From: Comamonas sp. 26 | GTDB taxonomy: Bacteria > Pseudomonadota > Gammaproteobacteria > Burkholderiales > Burkholderiaceae_C | Assembly: GCF_002754475.1 (NCBI RefSeq) | Contig: NZ_PEFL01000002.1 | Span: 124,001-188,000, forward strand | Length of the DNA: 64,000 nucleotides | Reading direction: 5' to 3' | Notes under the pieces: generated by a model | Told to the model about the DNA's origin: nothing | What the model saw: the letters and a program-made list of their open reading frames with translations, nothing else | Database searches by the model: none | In this document: positions 56,636 to 64,000 of the stretch, piece by piece | How the letters are laid out: each line of letters opens with the position of its first letter | Numbering within the stretch: the stretch's first letter is position 1 | Program-made: the position numbers and the translations under genes

Positions 56636-57048
56636 GGTGTGTCGCTCTCGCTCCATATCAATGTCATTGCAATTTATCTGATAGCCGTGCGGGTATTTTC
56701 AAGACCACGGCCAACAACAAAGCTGCCAAACGGCTTCAAGTGTGGCCTTGTTTGAGAAAGATCAAATCGGCGCATCCGCACGCAGGCCACGCCTGAGCAT
56801 GGCGTGCCCAGCCGGACTACTGTGTAGGATAAAACCCACAATCCATTAAACACCTGCACACCCGATCAGGCAACCATCAACCAGGGGAATATCAACGCAA
56901 AACCATCAAAAAGCATAGCCACCAGAGATTCATAGATATACGTTTCAGGCAGTTTTTATTCCATGCCATCAATGAAAATACATGTCTCCAAGCAAGCGTC
57001 TGGAGGCGACCGCCTCGGAGCGATACCGCCTCTCGGAAGATCACTCGC
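56636..57048. other. Non-coding gap between clpB and moaE
   Basis: No credible gene was found here; a 61-codon minus-strand frame at 56674-56859 has no ribosome site or family motif. The clpB promoter should be in the left half. A GGCACGCC/GGCGTGGCC imperfect hairpin lies near 56790. Beyond it I see nothing convincing. Confidence 0.6.
56675..56703 (-). promoter_or_regulatory. Possible heat-shock (sigma-32) promoter of clpB
   Basis: Reading the minus strand, CTTGAAA (56697-56703) is followed after about 13 bases by GCTATCAG-like sequence, which fits the -35 of sigma-32 well and the -10 only loosely. It lies about 60 bases ahead of the clpB start. Confidence 0.4.
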
Positions 57049-57510
57049 TCAGTAGGCCCAGCGCTGCAGCGCCTGCTCATCGCTGACACGCGCATCCACC
57101 CAGCGGGCCCCCTGCTCGGTTTGCTCTTTTTTCCAGAAGGGGGCTTCGGACTTGAGGTAGTCCATGATGTATTCGCAGGCTTCGAACGATTTGCCACGGT
57201 GGGCACTGGTCACCGCCACCAGCACGATCTGCTCCATTGGCTGCAGCAGACCGATGCGGTGAATGACACACGCGCCAAAGATGCCGAAGCGCTCTACCGC
57301 CTTGTCGATGATCGCTTCTATGCTTTTTTCGGTCATGCCGGGGTAATGCTCCAGCTCCATGCTGGAGACAGAATCACCTTCATTGCGATCGCGCACCGTG
57401 CCGACGAAGCTGCAGACGGCCCCTACACGCGCATCACCCGCACGCAGGGCGGCAATTTCGGCGCTCAGGTCAAAGTCTTGGGTCTGGATGGATACACGTG
57501 CAGCAGTCAT
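57049..57510 (-). CDS. moaE: Molybdopterin synthase catalytic subunit
   Basis: A 153-residue large subunit of molybdopterin synthase, which takes sulfur from thiocarboxylated MoaD to make molybdopterin from cPMP. The family pattern is clear: GAVCSFVGTVRDRNEGD, LEHYPGMTEKSIEAI, and the catalytic Lys region PFWKKEQTEQGARWVDAR. ATG 57510 (MTAARVSIQ) is preferred to 57540. It is the only moa gene not adjacent to moaD, which lies 2.7 kb upstream of it across an unrelated cassette. Confidence 0.94.
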   Translation of the reverse strand: MTAARVSIQTQDFDLSAEIAALRAGDARVGAVCSFVGTVRDRNEGDSVSSMELEHYPGMTEKSIEAIIDKAVERFGIFGACVIHRIGLLQPMEQIVLVAVTSAHRGKSFEACEYIMDYLKSEAPFWKKEQTEQGARWVDARVSDEQALQRWAY

Positions 57511-57563
57511 ACCTGCATTGTCGCAGGCCAGCATGGTCATGCGCGGCGCATTAGCATTGAGGC

Positions 57564-57818
57564 ATGCCCGCGCAAACCATCAATTTACCGGAGTACACGC
57601 TGTACCCGTCGCCTCGTAACGAGCACCGGATGATCTTTGAATTTCAGATCTTCGTGCCCTATGCCTATGAGCTGATTCACCTGCCCGACTACAACTTCAA
57701 GGGCAAGGCGACCTTGTTCGCCGCGCACCGCAAGGCGGACAAAAAATCGGGCCAGCTCATTACCTGCGAGCTGGCAGACGATCTGGCGCGCTTTGAGCGC
57801 CTGTTTGAGCCTAGCTAA
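57564..57818 (+). CDS. Small protein of unknown function
   Basis: An 84-residue soluble protein rich in aromatic residues (FEFQIFVPYAYELIHLPDYNFKG), with no signal peptide or recognised family. A weak ribosome site (GAGG) lies ahead of the ATG. It is divergent from moaE and 14 bases ahead of the next small gene, suggesting one unit. Confidence 0.5.
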   Translation: MPAQTINLPEYTLYPSPRNEHRMIFEFQIFVPYAYELIHLPDYNFKGKATLFAAHRKADKKSGQLITCELADDLARFERLFEPS

Positions 57819-57832
57819 AGAGGCAGACTCGC

Positions 57833-58156
57833 ATGGACGACACCAGCCAGATTCAGCCGCCGCCCAGCTTTGCGGATCTGTTTCGCACCCGCAGCGGCAA
57901 GCTGTCCACCTCGATTGGCGAGGTGGTGCAACGCTATGAACTGTGCGAAGACCTGGCCTGCCACCTGACAGAGCAGGCGCAGACGCTCTACCACTCGGGC
58001 AATTCGTCTGAAGAGCAGGTGCTGCTGGGCATGCATGCCGGTCTGGCGGCTGATGGCTCTGTGGTCAGCTCCGCAGAGGCGAGCTGGATTGTGCAGCGTA
58101 TGGCCGAGCTGCTGGAGTGGCGTGCGCCGCAGCTGCCAGCCCCCATTTCAGAATAA
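57833..58156 (+). CDS. Small protein of unknown function
   Basis: A 107-residue helical, acidic protein (SFADLFRTRSGKLSTSIGEVVQRYELCEDLACHLTEQAQ) with two Cys and no signal. AAAGAGG precedes the ATG by about 12 bases. The 14-base gap from the preceding gene suggests co-transcription. Not recognised. Both genes lie in the segment that separates moaE from moaD. Confidence 0.5.
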   Translation: MDDTSQIQPPPSFADLFRTRSGKLSTSIGEVVQRYELCEDLACHLTEQAQTLYHSGNSSEEQVLLGMHAGLAADGSVVSSAEASWIVQRMAELLEWRAPQLPAPISE

Positions 58157-58169
58157 AAACAGGCTCCAG

Positions 58170-58204
58170 CCCAATAGATAAAAGCGCAAGCAGCTATCAA
58201 AAGA
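58170..58204 (-). repeat. Interspersed dyad repeat copy
   Basis: The copy ends AAGCGCAAGCAGCTATCAAAAG and lies right after the small gene at 57833, next to the bidirectional terminator. The first half-site is degenerate (AGCCCAATAGATA). Confidence 0.65.
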
Positions 58205-58236
58205 AAAGCCGTGCAAGCAATGCTGCACGGCTTTTT
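58205..58236. terminator. Bidirectional terminator between convergent genes
   Basis: AAAGCCGTGCA and TGCACGGCTTT are perfect inverted arms with an AGCAATGC loop, flanked by A tract and T tract, so it would terminate both the small plus-strand genes and the minus-strand recombinase-tail gene. Confidence 0.85.
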
Positions 58237-58257
58237 GCTTTGCAGGTTCGGGCGAAC

Positions 58258-58599
58258 TTATTCAGCCTTGGCCCAGTCCGCATAGCGGTTCAGAATGCGC
58301 TGCACTTGGCCGTGCGTCCATTCGCCGCCTTTGGCGGCTGTAATGCCCAGGGCATTGAGTTCAGCAGCCATGGCGCGGTGGGTCAGGCCTTTTTCTTGCA
58401 GCTGCGCAAACAGCGCTTCGTGCTGCCTGGCAAAGGCATCGGCTGCCGATTTGCGCTTTTCTACTGTGGCCCGGATATTGGCCGCGCCCGCTGTGCCCAG
58501 CTTGACGCCGCGCTCGCGCGCATCGGCCAGCGCACGGCGGGTGCGCGAGCTGATGTCGGGGTTGATCTCGGTAGAAGGCAAATCGGCAGTGTCGGTCAT
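58258..58599 (-). CDS. Orphan protein resembling the C-terminal region of large serine recombinases
   Basis: A 113-residue protein whose sequence follows the linker and helix-turn-helix of serine recombinases: SRTRRALADARERGVKLGTAG, then AMAAELNALGITAAKGGEWTHGQVQRILNR. The catalytic N-terminal domain with the nucleophilic Ser is absent, and no recombinase remnant lies beside it. ATG 58599 overlaps the atoE stop as ATGA, so the gene appears to be translated after atoE and is not merely a decayed end. It may be a domesticated DNA-binding protein. Function unknown. Confidence 0.7.
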   Translation of the reverse strand: MTDTADLPSTEINPDISSRTRRALADARERGVKLGTAGAANIRATVEKRKSAADAFARQHEALFAQLQEKGLTHRAMAAELNALGITAAKGGEWTHGQVQRILNRYADWAKAE

Positions 58600-60023
58600 G
58601 GCATTACAGGTGGGATATAGGTCAGAGTCTGACCCAGGAACCATAGCAGGAACAGCACCAGCGGGGTGTGAACCAGCAATTGCACAAAGTTAAAGCCAAT
58701 CAGATCGCGCGCCCTCAGTCCCAGCACGCCCAGCAGCGGCAACATGTAGAAGGGGTTGATCAGGTTGGGCAGCGCTTCGGCAGCGTTATAGATCTGCACG
58801 GCCCAGCCCAGGTGATATTGCAGGTCGTTAGCCACTTGCATGACGTAAGGCGCTTCCACAATCCACTTGCCACCGCCCGAGGGCAGGAAGAAGCCCAGCA
58901 CGGCGGAGTAGGTGCCCATCAGCAGCGCATAGGTGTCATGCGTGGCGAAGTTGGTGAAGAAGGTGGAGATGTAGTGCGCAATGCTGGCACCGTCTGCGCC
59001 CTTGACCTCCGTCATGATGGCAGCAATCGCACCATACAGCGGGAACTGGATCAGCACGCCGGTGGTCGTTGGCACAGCACGCGCCACGGCATCCAGAAAG
59101 CTGCGGGGGCGCCAGTGCAGCAGCGCACCCACCATCAAGAAGATCAGGTTGTAGGTGTTCAGACCCGAAATCGCCTGAATGAAGGGCTTGCTGGAGAACT
59201 CCTCCACCATCCAGCCCACCGTCAACAGCACCAGCATGATGATGAGGATGGGGCTGTGCTCAAGCCATTCACCGGGGCGCGTAGGCTTGGGCAGATCATG
59301 CGCAACGGCCTGACCCAGATCGACCTGGCAGTCAGCCGCATCACGCGCTGTGCCTTCACCGGGAGCTGTCATATAGGCCACCACGATGGACACAATCATC
59401 AGTGCCGCCAGCATCACGCCGGACTGCCACAGAAAGATGGTCTGGGTGAAAGGAATCACGCCGGTAATCGCCAGAATGCCGGGCGGCAGGCTGGCCGGGT
59501 TGGCCTGCAACTGCGCCGCCGAAGACGAAATGCCCAGCGCCCACACAGCACCCAGACCCAGATAAACGGCTGCGCCCGCAGCGCGGTAGTCCATCTTGAT
59601 GTCTGTACGGCGTGCCAGCGCCTTGACCAGCAGGCCGCCGAACACCAGGCTCAGGCCCCAGTTCAAAAGCGATGCGGTCAGCGCCACAAAGGCCACCCAG
59701 GCCACGGCACCGCGGCCGGTCTTGGGCACGCGGGCCAGCGCCTCTATCAGCTTGGAAGCAGGCTTGGAGCTGGCCACCACATAGCCTCCAATCACCACAA
59801 AGGCCATTTGCATGGTGAAGGGGATCAGGCTCCAGAAGCCTTTACCAAAGGCCTTGCTGGTTTCCTGCACAGGCGCGCCGATGGCAAATGCCGCCAGCAC
59901 CACGATAAAAATGCCGACTACGGCAAAGACCCAGGAATCCGGAAACCACTTCTCCGCCCAGCTGGCGCAGCGCATAGCAAAGCGCGCAGAGCGGGTCTCC
60001 TCCATATTGACGTGAGTTGTCAT
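58596..60023 (-). CDS. atoE: Short-chain fatty acid transporter (AtoE/SCFA type)
   Basis: A 475-residue integral-membrane protein with about twelve hydrophobic segments. SWAEKWFPDSWVFAVVGIFIVV near the start, the SKPASKLIEALARVPKTGRGAVAWVAFVALTASLLNWGLSLVFG segment and the late FFLPSGGGKWIVEAPYVMQVA motif are typical of the short-chain fatty acid transporter family. It would take up acetoacetate or butyrate. ATG 60023 is preferred to 60089. No atoDAB partners are nearby; the recombinase-tail gene overlaps its stop. Confidence 0.88.
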   Translation of the reverse strand: MTTHVNMEETRSARFAMRCASWAEKWFPDSWVFAVVGIFIVVLAAFAIGAPVQETSKAFGKGFWSLIPFTMQMAFVVIGGYVVASSKPASKLIEALARVPKTGRGAVAWVAFVALTASLLNWGLSLVFGGLLVKALARRTDIKMDYRAAGAAVYLGLGAVWALGISSSAAQLQANPASLPPGILAITGVIPFTQTIFLWQSGVMLAALMIVSIVVAYMTAPGEGTARDAADCQVDLGQAVAHDLPKPTRPGEWLEHSPILIIMLVLLTVGWMVEEFSSKPFIQAISGLNTYNLIFLMVGALLHWRPRSFLDAVARAVPTTTGVLIQFPLYGAIAAIMTEVKGADGASIAHYISTFFTNFATHDTYALLMGTYSAVLGFFLPSGGGKWIVEAPYVMQVANDLQYHLGWAVQIYNAAEALPNLINPFYMLPLLGVLGLRARDLIGFNFVQLLVHTPLVLFLLWFLGQTLTYIPPVMP

Positions 60024-60161
60024 GAGTGTGTGCTTTCTACTTTTTGCAAGAAAGCGCGGATTCTGCAAAATGAATCTCACCAGACTCACAAAAACACCCC
60101 AAGGAAAACCCTAGTACGCAATCACACCCCCTCGCGTAAACACCTAGAAGTCATCCCATGC

Positions 60162-60197
60162 AAAAAAGCCTGTGCAAAGTGCTTGCACAGGCCTTTT
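60162..60197 (-). terminator. Rho-independent terminator after moaD
   Basis: On the minus strand GCCTGTGCAA and TTTGCACAGGC pair around a GCAC loop and run into TTTTTTG. It lies about 42 bases after the moaD stop and closes the moeA-moaD run. Confidence 0.88.
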
Positions 60198-60238
60198 CAG
60201 CAGATTTTGGATGCGATCAGTGCCACATCAGCCCCAGA

Positions 60239-60493
60239 TCAACCGCCGGTCACTGGCGGAAAGAACGCCACTTCATCGCCGTTTTGAATGGCAGCATCCA
60301 GCGCGCACATGTCCTGATTCAGGGCCATGCGCACAGCCTTCCCTGTGGCCAGCGCGCTGGCGGCGGCATCGCTGCGGCTCATCAGCTCTTCACGCAGGGC
60401 GCCCACGGTTTCGGCTGCGGTCTGCAGGCTTTCGCTGCCAATACCCAGCGCTTCGCGGATGGAGGCGAAATAACGAATGGTGATGGTCTTCAT
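60239..60493 (-). CDS. moaD: Molybdopterin synthase sulfur-carrier subunit
   Basis: An 84-residue ubiquitin-fold protein ending in the essential Gly-Gly (FPPVTGG), which is adenylated by MoeB and thiocarboxylated. The N-terminal TIRYFASIREALG is typical. ATG 60493 has AAGGAG about eight bases ahead; an upstream ATG at 60508 overlaps that site and is less likely. Eleven bases separate it from moeA. Confidence 0.93.
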   Translation of the reverse strand: MKTITIRYFASIREALGIGSESLQTAAETVGALREELMSRSDAAASALATGKAVRMALNQDMCALDAAIQNGDEVAFFPPVTGG

Positions 60494-60504
60494 AAAAGGC
60501 TCCT

Positions 60505-61749
60505 TCAAGCCATCAGCTCTGCAAACGGGATAAAGCGCACGGTGTCGCCTTCGGCAATCGTGGTGCTGGCGGGGTTGTCCACCACGCCATCGCCCCAGGC
60601 CGTCGATGTCAGCACGCCCGAGCTTTGATTCTTGAACAGCTCCAGCCCGCCGCGCTCGTTGTAGCGCACCCGCAAAAACTCGCGGCGCTTGTCGCCCTTG
60701 GGCCAGACAAAGTCGGCACGCGCATCAATCGCACGCGGCAGCACGTGCTGCACGCCTTGCAGGCGCAGCAGGAAGGGACGTACCAGCACCTGAAAGGTCA
60801 CAAAGCTGGATACAGGGTTGCCTGGCAAGCCGATGAAATGTGCAAAGCCGGCCTCCTGACGATTCACGCGCCCATAGGCAAAAGGCTTGCCGGGCTTGAT
60901 GCTGATCTGCCAGAGATCGAGCTGACCCAGCTGCTGCACGGCAGGCTTGATATGGTCTTCCTCGCCCACGGACACGCCGCCGCTGGTGACGATCACATCG
61001 TGATCCACGGCGGCCTTGGCCAGCGCAGCCACCGTCGCCTCGCGGTCATCGGGGACGATGCCCAGATCCGTCACCTCGCAGCCCATGCGCAGCAGCAAAG
61101 CGCGCAAGAAAAAGCGGTTGCTGTTGTAGATGCTGCCGGGCTTCATATCCTGCGGCGCCACCGTGCCGGGCATGACCAGCTCATCACCCGTGGAAAACAT
61201 CGCTACGCGCGGCTTGCGGGCCACGGGCAAACTGGCAAAACCCATGCTGGCCGCCAGACCCAGATGCGCAGGCGTGAGGCGCACACCGGCCTCAATCACC
61301 GTAGCGCCCTGGCGAATGTCCTCGCCCGAGCGGCGAATCCACTGCCCGGCCTTGGGCAGAGTCTTGATGCGCACGCGGCCGTCCTCCAGCACTTCGCAGT
61401 CTTCCTGCATGACGATGGCATCTGCCCCAGCAGGCACGGGCGCGCCCGTAAAGATCCGGGCGACTGAGCCCACCACCAGCGCATCGGGCGCAACACCCGC
61501 GGGAATGCGCTGCGACACGGGAAGCTCCGCACCACCACTGACACACTCCGCCGAGCGCACGGCATAACCATCCATGGCGGAGTTGTCTTGCGGCGGCACC
61601 TGCAGCGGCGAAACAGCAGCCTGCAGCAGCACGCGGCCATCGGCCTCAAACGTGTCAACTGACTCTGCGCCTGCCAGCCGCTGGGCATGGGTCAGCAGCT
61701 CTTGCAGGGCGTCGTCCAGAGGCTTGAGTGGTGTACGTGGGGCTTGCAT
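60505..61749 (-). CDS. moeA: Molybdopterin molybdenumtransferase MoeA
   Basis: A 414-residue enzyme that inserts molybdate into adenylated molybdopterin. MDGYAVRS with PPQDNSAMDGYA near residue 50, FSTGDELVMPG near 190, VIVTSGGVSVGEEDHIKPAV near 250, and FIGLPGNPVSSFV near 310 are all present and in order. ATG 61749 (MQAPRTPLK) is chosen over 61791. It lies between mobB and moaD and is transcribed with both. Confidence 0.95.
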   Translation of the reverse strand: MQAPRTPLKPLDDALQELLTHAQRLAGAESVDTFEADGRVLLQAAVSPLQVPPQDNSAMDGYAVRSAECVSGGAELPVSQRIPAGVAPDALVVGSVARIFTGAPVPAGADAIVMQEDCEVLEDGRVRIKTLPKAGQWIRRSGEDIRQGATVIEAGVRLTPAHLGLAASMGFASLPVARKPRVAMFSTGDELVMPGTVAPQDMKPGSIYNSNRFFLRALLLRMGCEVTDLGIVPDDREATVAALAKAAVDHDVIVTSGGVSVGEEDHIKPAVQQLGQLDLWQISIKPGKPFAYGRVNRQEAGFAHFIGLPGNPVSSFVTFQVLVRPFLLRLQGVQHVLPRAIDARADFVWPKGDKRREFLRVRYNERGGLELFKNQSSGVLTSTAWGDGVVDNPASTTIAEGDTVRFIPFAELMA

Positions 61750-61762
61750 TGCGGTGTCTTTC

Positions 61763-62305
61763 TTAGTTCTTGTATTCGAGAGTGTCGGCATGGGTCAGCA
61801 GCCATTGCAAAACGGCTTGCGGCTGGCTCAGGTCCAGCACGGGCTGGGCTGGATAGCCGGGCAATTGGCCAGGGGCATCTGTGGCAACGGCCAGCACCAT
61901 GGCGTCATGCGGGAACAAGGGCTCGATGGTCTTGCCCTTGTCAAGCCGGTCTTGCTGCTGTCGCCAGACTTCTATTTTGGGCACATCGCCATGCTTGAAG
62001 CCTTCGATCAGCACCCAGTCCACCGATGGGTCCAGCTGCGCCAGCATGTCGTGCACGCTGACCTCCGTGGGCTGAGCATATTCGCGCATCAGCGCCATGC
62101 GCTGGTCAGATGCCAGCAGCACCTCATAGGCACCGGCCTTGCGGTGGCGCCAGCTGTCTTTGCCTTCTTGGTCCACATCAAAGTGGTGGTGGGCATGTTT
62201 GATGACCGAGACCTTGAGCCCGCGCGCCTTCATCAGCGCCACCAGCGCCTCGACCAGCGTGGTTTTGCCTGCGCCCGAATATCCGGCAAAGCCTATGACC
62301 TTCAT
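61763..62305 (-). CDS. mobB: Molybdopterin-guanine dinucleotide biosynthesis protein MobB
   Basis: A 180-residue GTP-binding accessory protein for MGD formation. The P-loop GYSGAGKTT (near residues 8-16) opens the chain, followed by ALMKARGLKVSVIKHAHHHFDVDQEGKDSWRHRKAGA, which is typical of MobB. ATG 62305 (MKVIGFAGYSG) is chosen; the longer frame to 62371 runs through a dyad repeat and the thrC terminator. Thirteen bases separate it from moeA. Confidence 0.93.
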   Translation of the reverse strand: MKVIGFAGYSGAGKTTLVEALVALMKARGLKVSVIKHAHHHFDVDQEGKDSWRHRKAGAYEVLLASDQRMALMREYAQPTEVSVHDMLAQLDPSVDWVLIEGFKHGDVPKIEVWRQQQDRLDKGKTIEPLFPHDAMVLAVATDAPGQLPGYPAQPVLDLSQPQAVLQWLLTHADTLEYKN

Positions 62306-62321
62306 CTTTATTTCAATATGT

Positions 62322-62359
62322 TTTTGATAGCTGCCAGCGCTTTCTAGATAAGCGCTAGA
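62322..62359 (+). repeat. Interspersed dyad repeat copy
   Basis: TTTTTGATAGCTGCCAGCGCTTTCTAGATAAGCGCTAGAGG carries both half-sites, in the orientation opposite to the copy at 34083. It lies just upstream of mobB, between it and the thrC terminator. Confidence 0.7.
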
Positions 62360-62376
62360 GGCCAATTTCATCCAAA

Positions 62377-62412
62377 GAAAAAAGCACCTGTCGCCAAGCT
62401 CTAGGTGCTTTT
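62377..62412 (-). terminator. Rho-independent terminator after thrC
   Basis: On the minus strand AAAGCACCTAGAG pairs with a complementary GGTGCTTTTTT arm around a short loop and ends in six T. It lies about 20 bases after the thrC stop. Confidence 0.82.
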
Positions 62413-62433
62413 GAACTTTAACGCCGCAAGGCT

Positions 62434-63858
62434 TTACTTGCAGTTTTCAGTGATAAAGGCCTTGACCTGGTTCACATCAGAGGCCATCACCACCACGCGC
62501 TTTGGCAGGTCTTCAATGCCGTTGAACTTGGCGGGGCGGTCGGGCAGACGACCCAGCGCTTCTTCAATAGTCGCCGCGAACTTGATGGGCAGAGCCGTTT
62601 CCAGCACCAGCATGGGCTCTGTGCCCAGATGCTCGCGCGCCACCTTCACACCGTCAGCAGTGTGGGTGTCGATCATCTGACCAAAGCGGTTGAACGTGTC
62701 CTTGATGGTGGCCAGACGGTCAGCGTGCGTGCTCTTGCCGCTCACAAAACCGTACTTGCCTGCGGCGTCCTTGAAGGCGGGGTCTGCGCTCAGGTCAAAC
62801 TGGCCGTCCTTGGCCACACCTTGGTCAAACAGCTGCTTGGTACGCTCGCCATCGCGGCCAACCAGGTCGAACACAAAGCGCTCGAAGTTGCTGGCCTTGC
62901 TGATGTCCATAGAGGGGCTGGATGTCTCGTAGGTGTTGGCCGCGCCGCGCACCACGTACACGCCGGTACGGAAGAATTCGTCCAGCACATCGTTTTCGTT
63001 GGTCGCAACCACCAGCTTGGCAACTGGCAGACCCATCTGGCGTGCCACATGGCCAGCGCAGATATTGCCGAAGTTCCCCGACGGCACGGTGAAGCTGACC
63101 TTCTGGTCGTTGGACTGGGTGGCTTGCAGATAACCCGCAAAGTAGTACACCACCTGGGCCAGCAGACGCGCCCAGTTGATCGAATTGACGGTGCCAATCT
63201 TGTACTGCGCCTTGAAGGCATGATCGTTGGAGACGGCCTTGACGATGTCCTGGCAGTCATCAAACACGCCTTCAATGGCGATGTTGTGGATGTTTTCGTC
63301 CTGCAGACTGAACATTTGCGCCTGCTGGAAGGGGCTCATGCGGCCGTGAGGGCTGGTCATGAAAACGCGCACACCCTTTTTGCCGCGCATGGCGTATTCA
63401 GCCGCGCTGCCGGTGTCGCCGCTGGTCGCGCCCAGAATATTCAGCTCTTCGCCGCGGCGGGTCAGTTCGTACTCGAACAGATTGCCCAGCAGCTGCATGG
63501 CCATGTCCTTGAAGGCCAGCGTGGGGCCGTTGGACAGGGCTTCGATGTGCAGCACGCCATCAAGCTGGCGCACTGGAACGATCGCATCGGTGCCAAAGAC
63601 TTCCTTGGTGTACGTCTTGGCGCACAGCGCGCGCAGGTCGTCGGCAGGAATGTCATCGATGTACAGCGACAGAATCTCGAACGCCAGACCCGCATAACCC
63701 TTGGTGGCCAGCGTTTCGCGCAGCTGGGTCAGCTTGGCATCGGTGATCTGGGGGTACTCCACTGGCAGGTACAGGCCACCATCGGGTGCCAGACCTGCTA
63801 GCAAAATATCGCAAAAACGCTTGCGGTCAGCATGGCCGCGGGTGGACAGATACAGCAT
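62434..63858 (-). CDS. thrC: Threonine synthase
   Basis: A 474-residue PLP enzyme that makes threonine from O-phosphohomoserine. Lys117 in SNGPTLAFKDMAMQLLG binds PLP, ILGATSGDTGSAAEYAMRGKKGVRVFMTSPHGRMSPFQ is the phosphate-recognition segment and GNFGNICAGHVARQMGLP is near residue 260. The length and order match the proteobacterial long form. ATG 63858 gives the standard MLYLSTRGHA start. It is the upstream gene of a minus-strand run that continues with mobB. Confidence 0.95.
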   Translation of the reverse strand: MLYLSTRGHADRKRFCDILLAGLAPDGGLYLPVEYPQITDAKLTQLRETLATKGYAGLAFEILSLYIDDIPADDLRALCAKTYTKEVFGTDAIVPVRQLDGVLHIEALSNGPTLAFKDMAMQLLGNLFEYELTRRGEELNILGATSGDTGSAAEYAMRGKKGVRVFMTSPHGRMSPFQQAQMFSLQDENIHNIAIEGVFDDCQDIVKAVSNDHAFKAQYKIGTVNSINWARLLAQVVYYFAGYLQATQSNDQKVSFTVPSGNFGNICAGHVARQMGLPVAKLVVATNENDVLDEFFRTGVYVVRGAANTYETSSPSMDISKASNFERFVFDLVGRDGERTKQLFDQGVAKDGQFDLSADPAFKDAAGKYGFVSGKSTHADRLATIKDTFNRFGQMIDTHTADGVKVAREHLGTEPMLVLETALPIKFAATIEEALGRLPDRPAKFNGIEDLPKRVVVMASDVNQVKAFITENCK

Positions 63859-64000
63859 CTCAAACTCGCCAAAAACTAAAATTCAAAACGGGCAGCCAAA
63901 TGGGCAGAACTTACGCCGCCAAGCTCATCATTATCGGTCAGCAGGCTGGCATTCACTAGGCGTAAATACAGAGACCGGGCAACGCGGTTTCACCTGAGCG
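63859..64000. other. Right edge upstream of thrC
   Basis: No complete gene is seen. Two short minus-strand open stretches reach the window edge or end here (stops at 63956-63958 and near 63880), the first reading SGETALPGLCIYA, but neither is long enough to identify. Homoserine dehydrogenase would be a common neighbour; nothing here shows it. Confidence 0.25.

Noticed and set aside
56674..56859. 61-codon minus-strand frame between clpB and moaE
   Set aside because: No ribosome site, no family and it covers the candidate clpB promoter.
62306..62371. N-terminal extension of mobB to 62371
   Set aside because: It would translate the dyad repeat and most of the thrC terminator flank; ATG 62305 starts directly before the P-loop.
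1..64000. CRISPR arrays, insertion sequences, prophage or integrative elements
   Set aside because: No regularly spaced direct repeats, transposase, integrase or phage structural genes were found; only the recombinase-tail orphan hints at mobility.

Overview
The window looks like chromosomal DNA of a betaproteobacterium of the order Burkholderiales, most likely family Comamonadaceae and possibly Comamonas. This rests on high GC, dense collinear operons, a Bug-type solute-binding protein, the order tpiA-secG-tRNA-Leu-nuoA..N followed by DUF2818, DUF1178-like and DUF2818-like proteins, and a family of short interspersed dyad repeats that I associate with this family from memory. I see no insertion sequence, prophage, CRISPR array, rRNA or replication origin. 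One orphan recombinase-like fragment is the only mobile-element trace.

Layout. 0.2-2.5 kb: a Tat-exported Bug solute-binding protein in one unit with a formylglycine-type sulfatase. 2.6-8.9 kb: miaA, then an ABC ATPase, a long FtsX-type permease, a VOC protein and a Tat-exported lipocalin-like protein, resembling an Att-type export module. 9-13.8 kb (minus): a complete branched-chain/aromatic-type ABC importer (livG-livF-binding protein-livH-livM); its LivF-like ATPase has Arg in place of the Walker A Lys. 13.8-14.4 kb: a 0.69 kb non-coding region with inverted repeats and two diverged dyad repeats. 14.4-16.2 kb: small lipoprotein, ECF sigma factor and membrane anti-sigma factor. 16.2-34.1 kb (minus): DUF1178 and DUF2818 proteins, the 14-gene complex I operon, tRNA-Leu(GAG), secG, tpiA and a quinone oxidoreductase. 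34.2-37.0 kb (minus): rpsO-pnp with a strong promoter and a large hairpin in the pnp leader. 37.1-45.4 kb (plus): a small secreted protein and a type IV pilus minor-pilin cluster (pilV, pilW, pilX, pilY1, pilE, fimT) that is visibly more AT-rich than its surroundings. 45.4-53.5 kb: ribD, a phospholipase D-like lipoprotein, dusC, an unknown protein, a methyltransferase, a GNAT acetyltransferase and a coniferyl-aldehyde-type dehydrogenase. 53.6-63.9 kb: a small membrane protein, clpB, moaE, two unknown small genes, a recombinase-tail orphan, an atoE-type transporter, moaD, moeA, mobB and thrC.

How the parts work together. Complex I is encoded as one transcription unit closed by a clear terminator after nuoN. 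The molybdenum-cofactor genes moaD, moeA and mobB form one run, but moaE lies 2.7 kb away with an apparently inserted cassette between. The pil genes should build and cap a type IV pilus whose major motor genes lie elsewhere. The sigma/anti-sigma pair has an ECF-like promoter before its leading lipoprotein gene, suggesting one autoregulated stress module.

Limits. Families were recognised by reading motifs; no database search or alignment was run. Several starts were moved downstream from the longest open frame, and each entry says why. I did not find a clearly undescribed system. The best leads are the dyad repeat family (including copies inside genes), the Arg Walker A LivF, the Att-like module with an inserted VOC gene, and the cassette splitting the moa genes.
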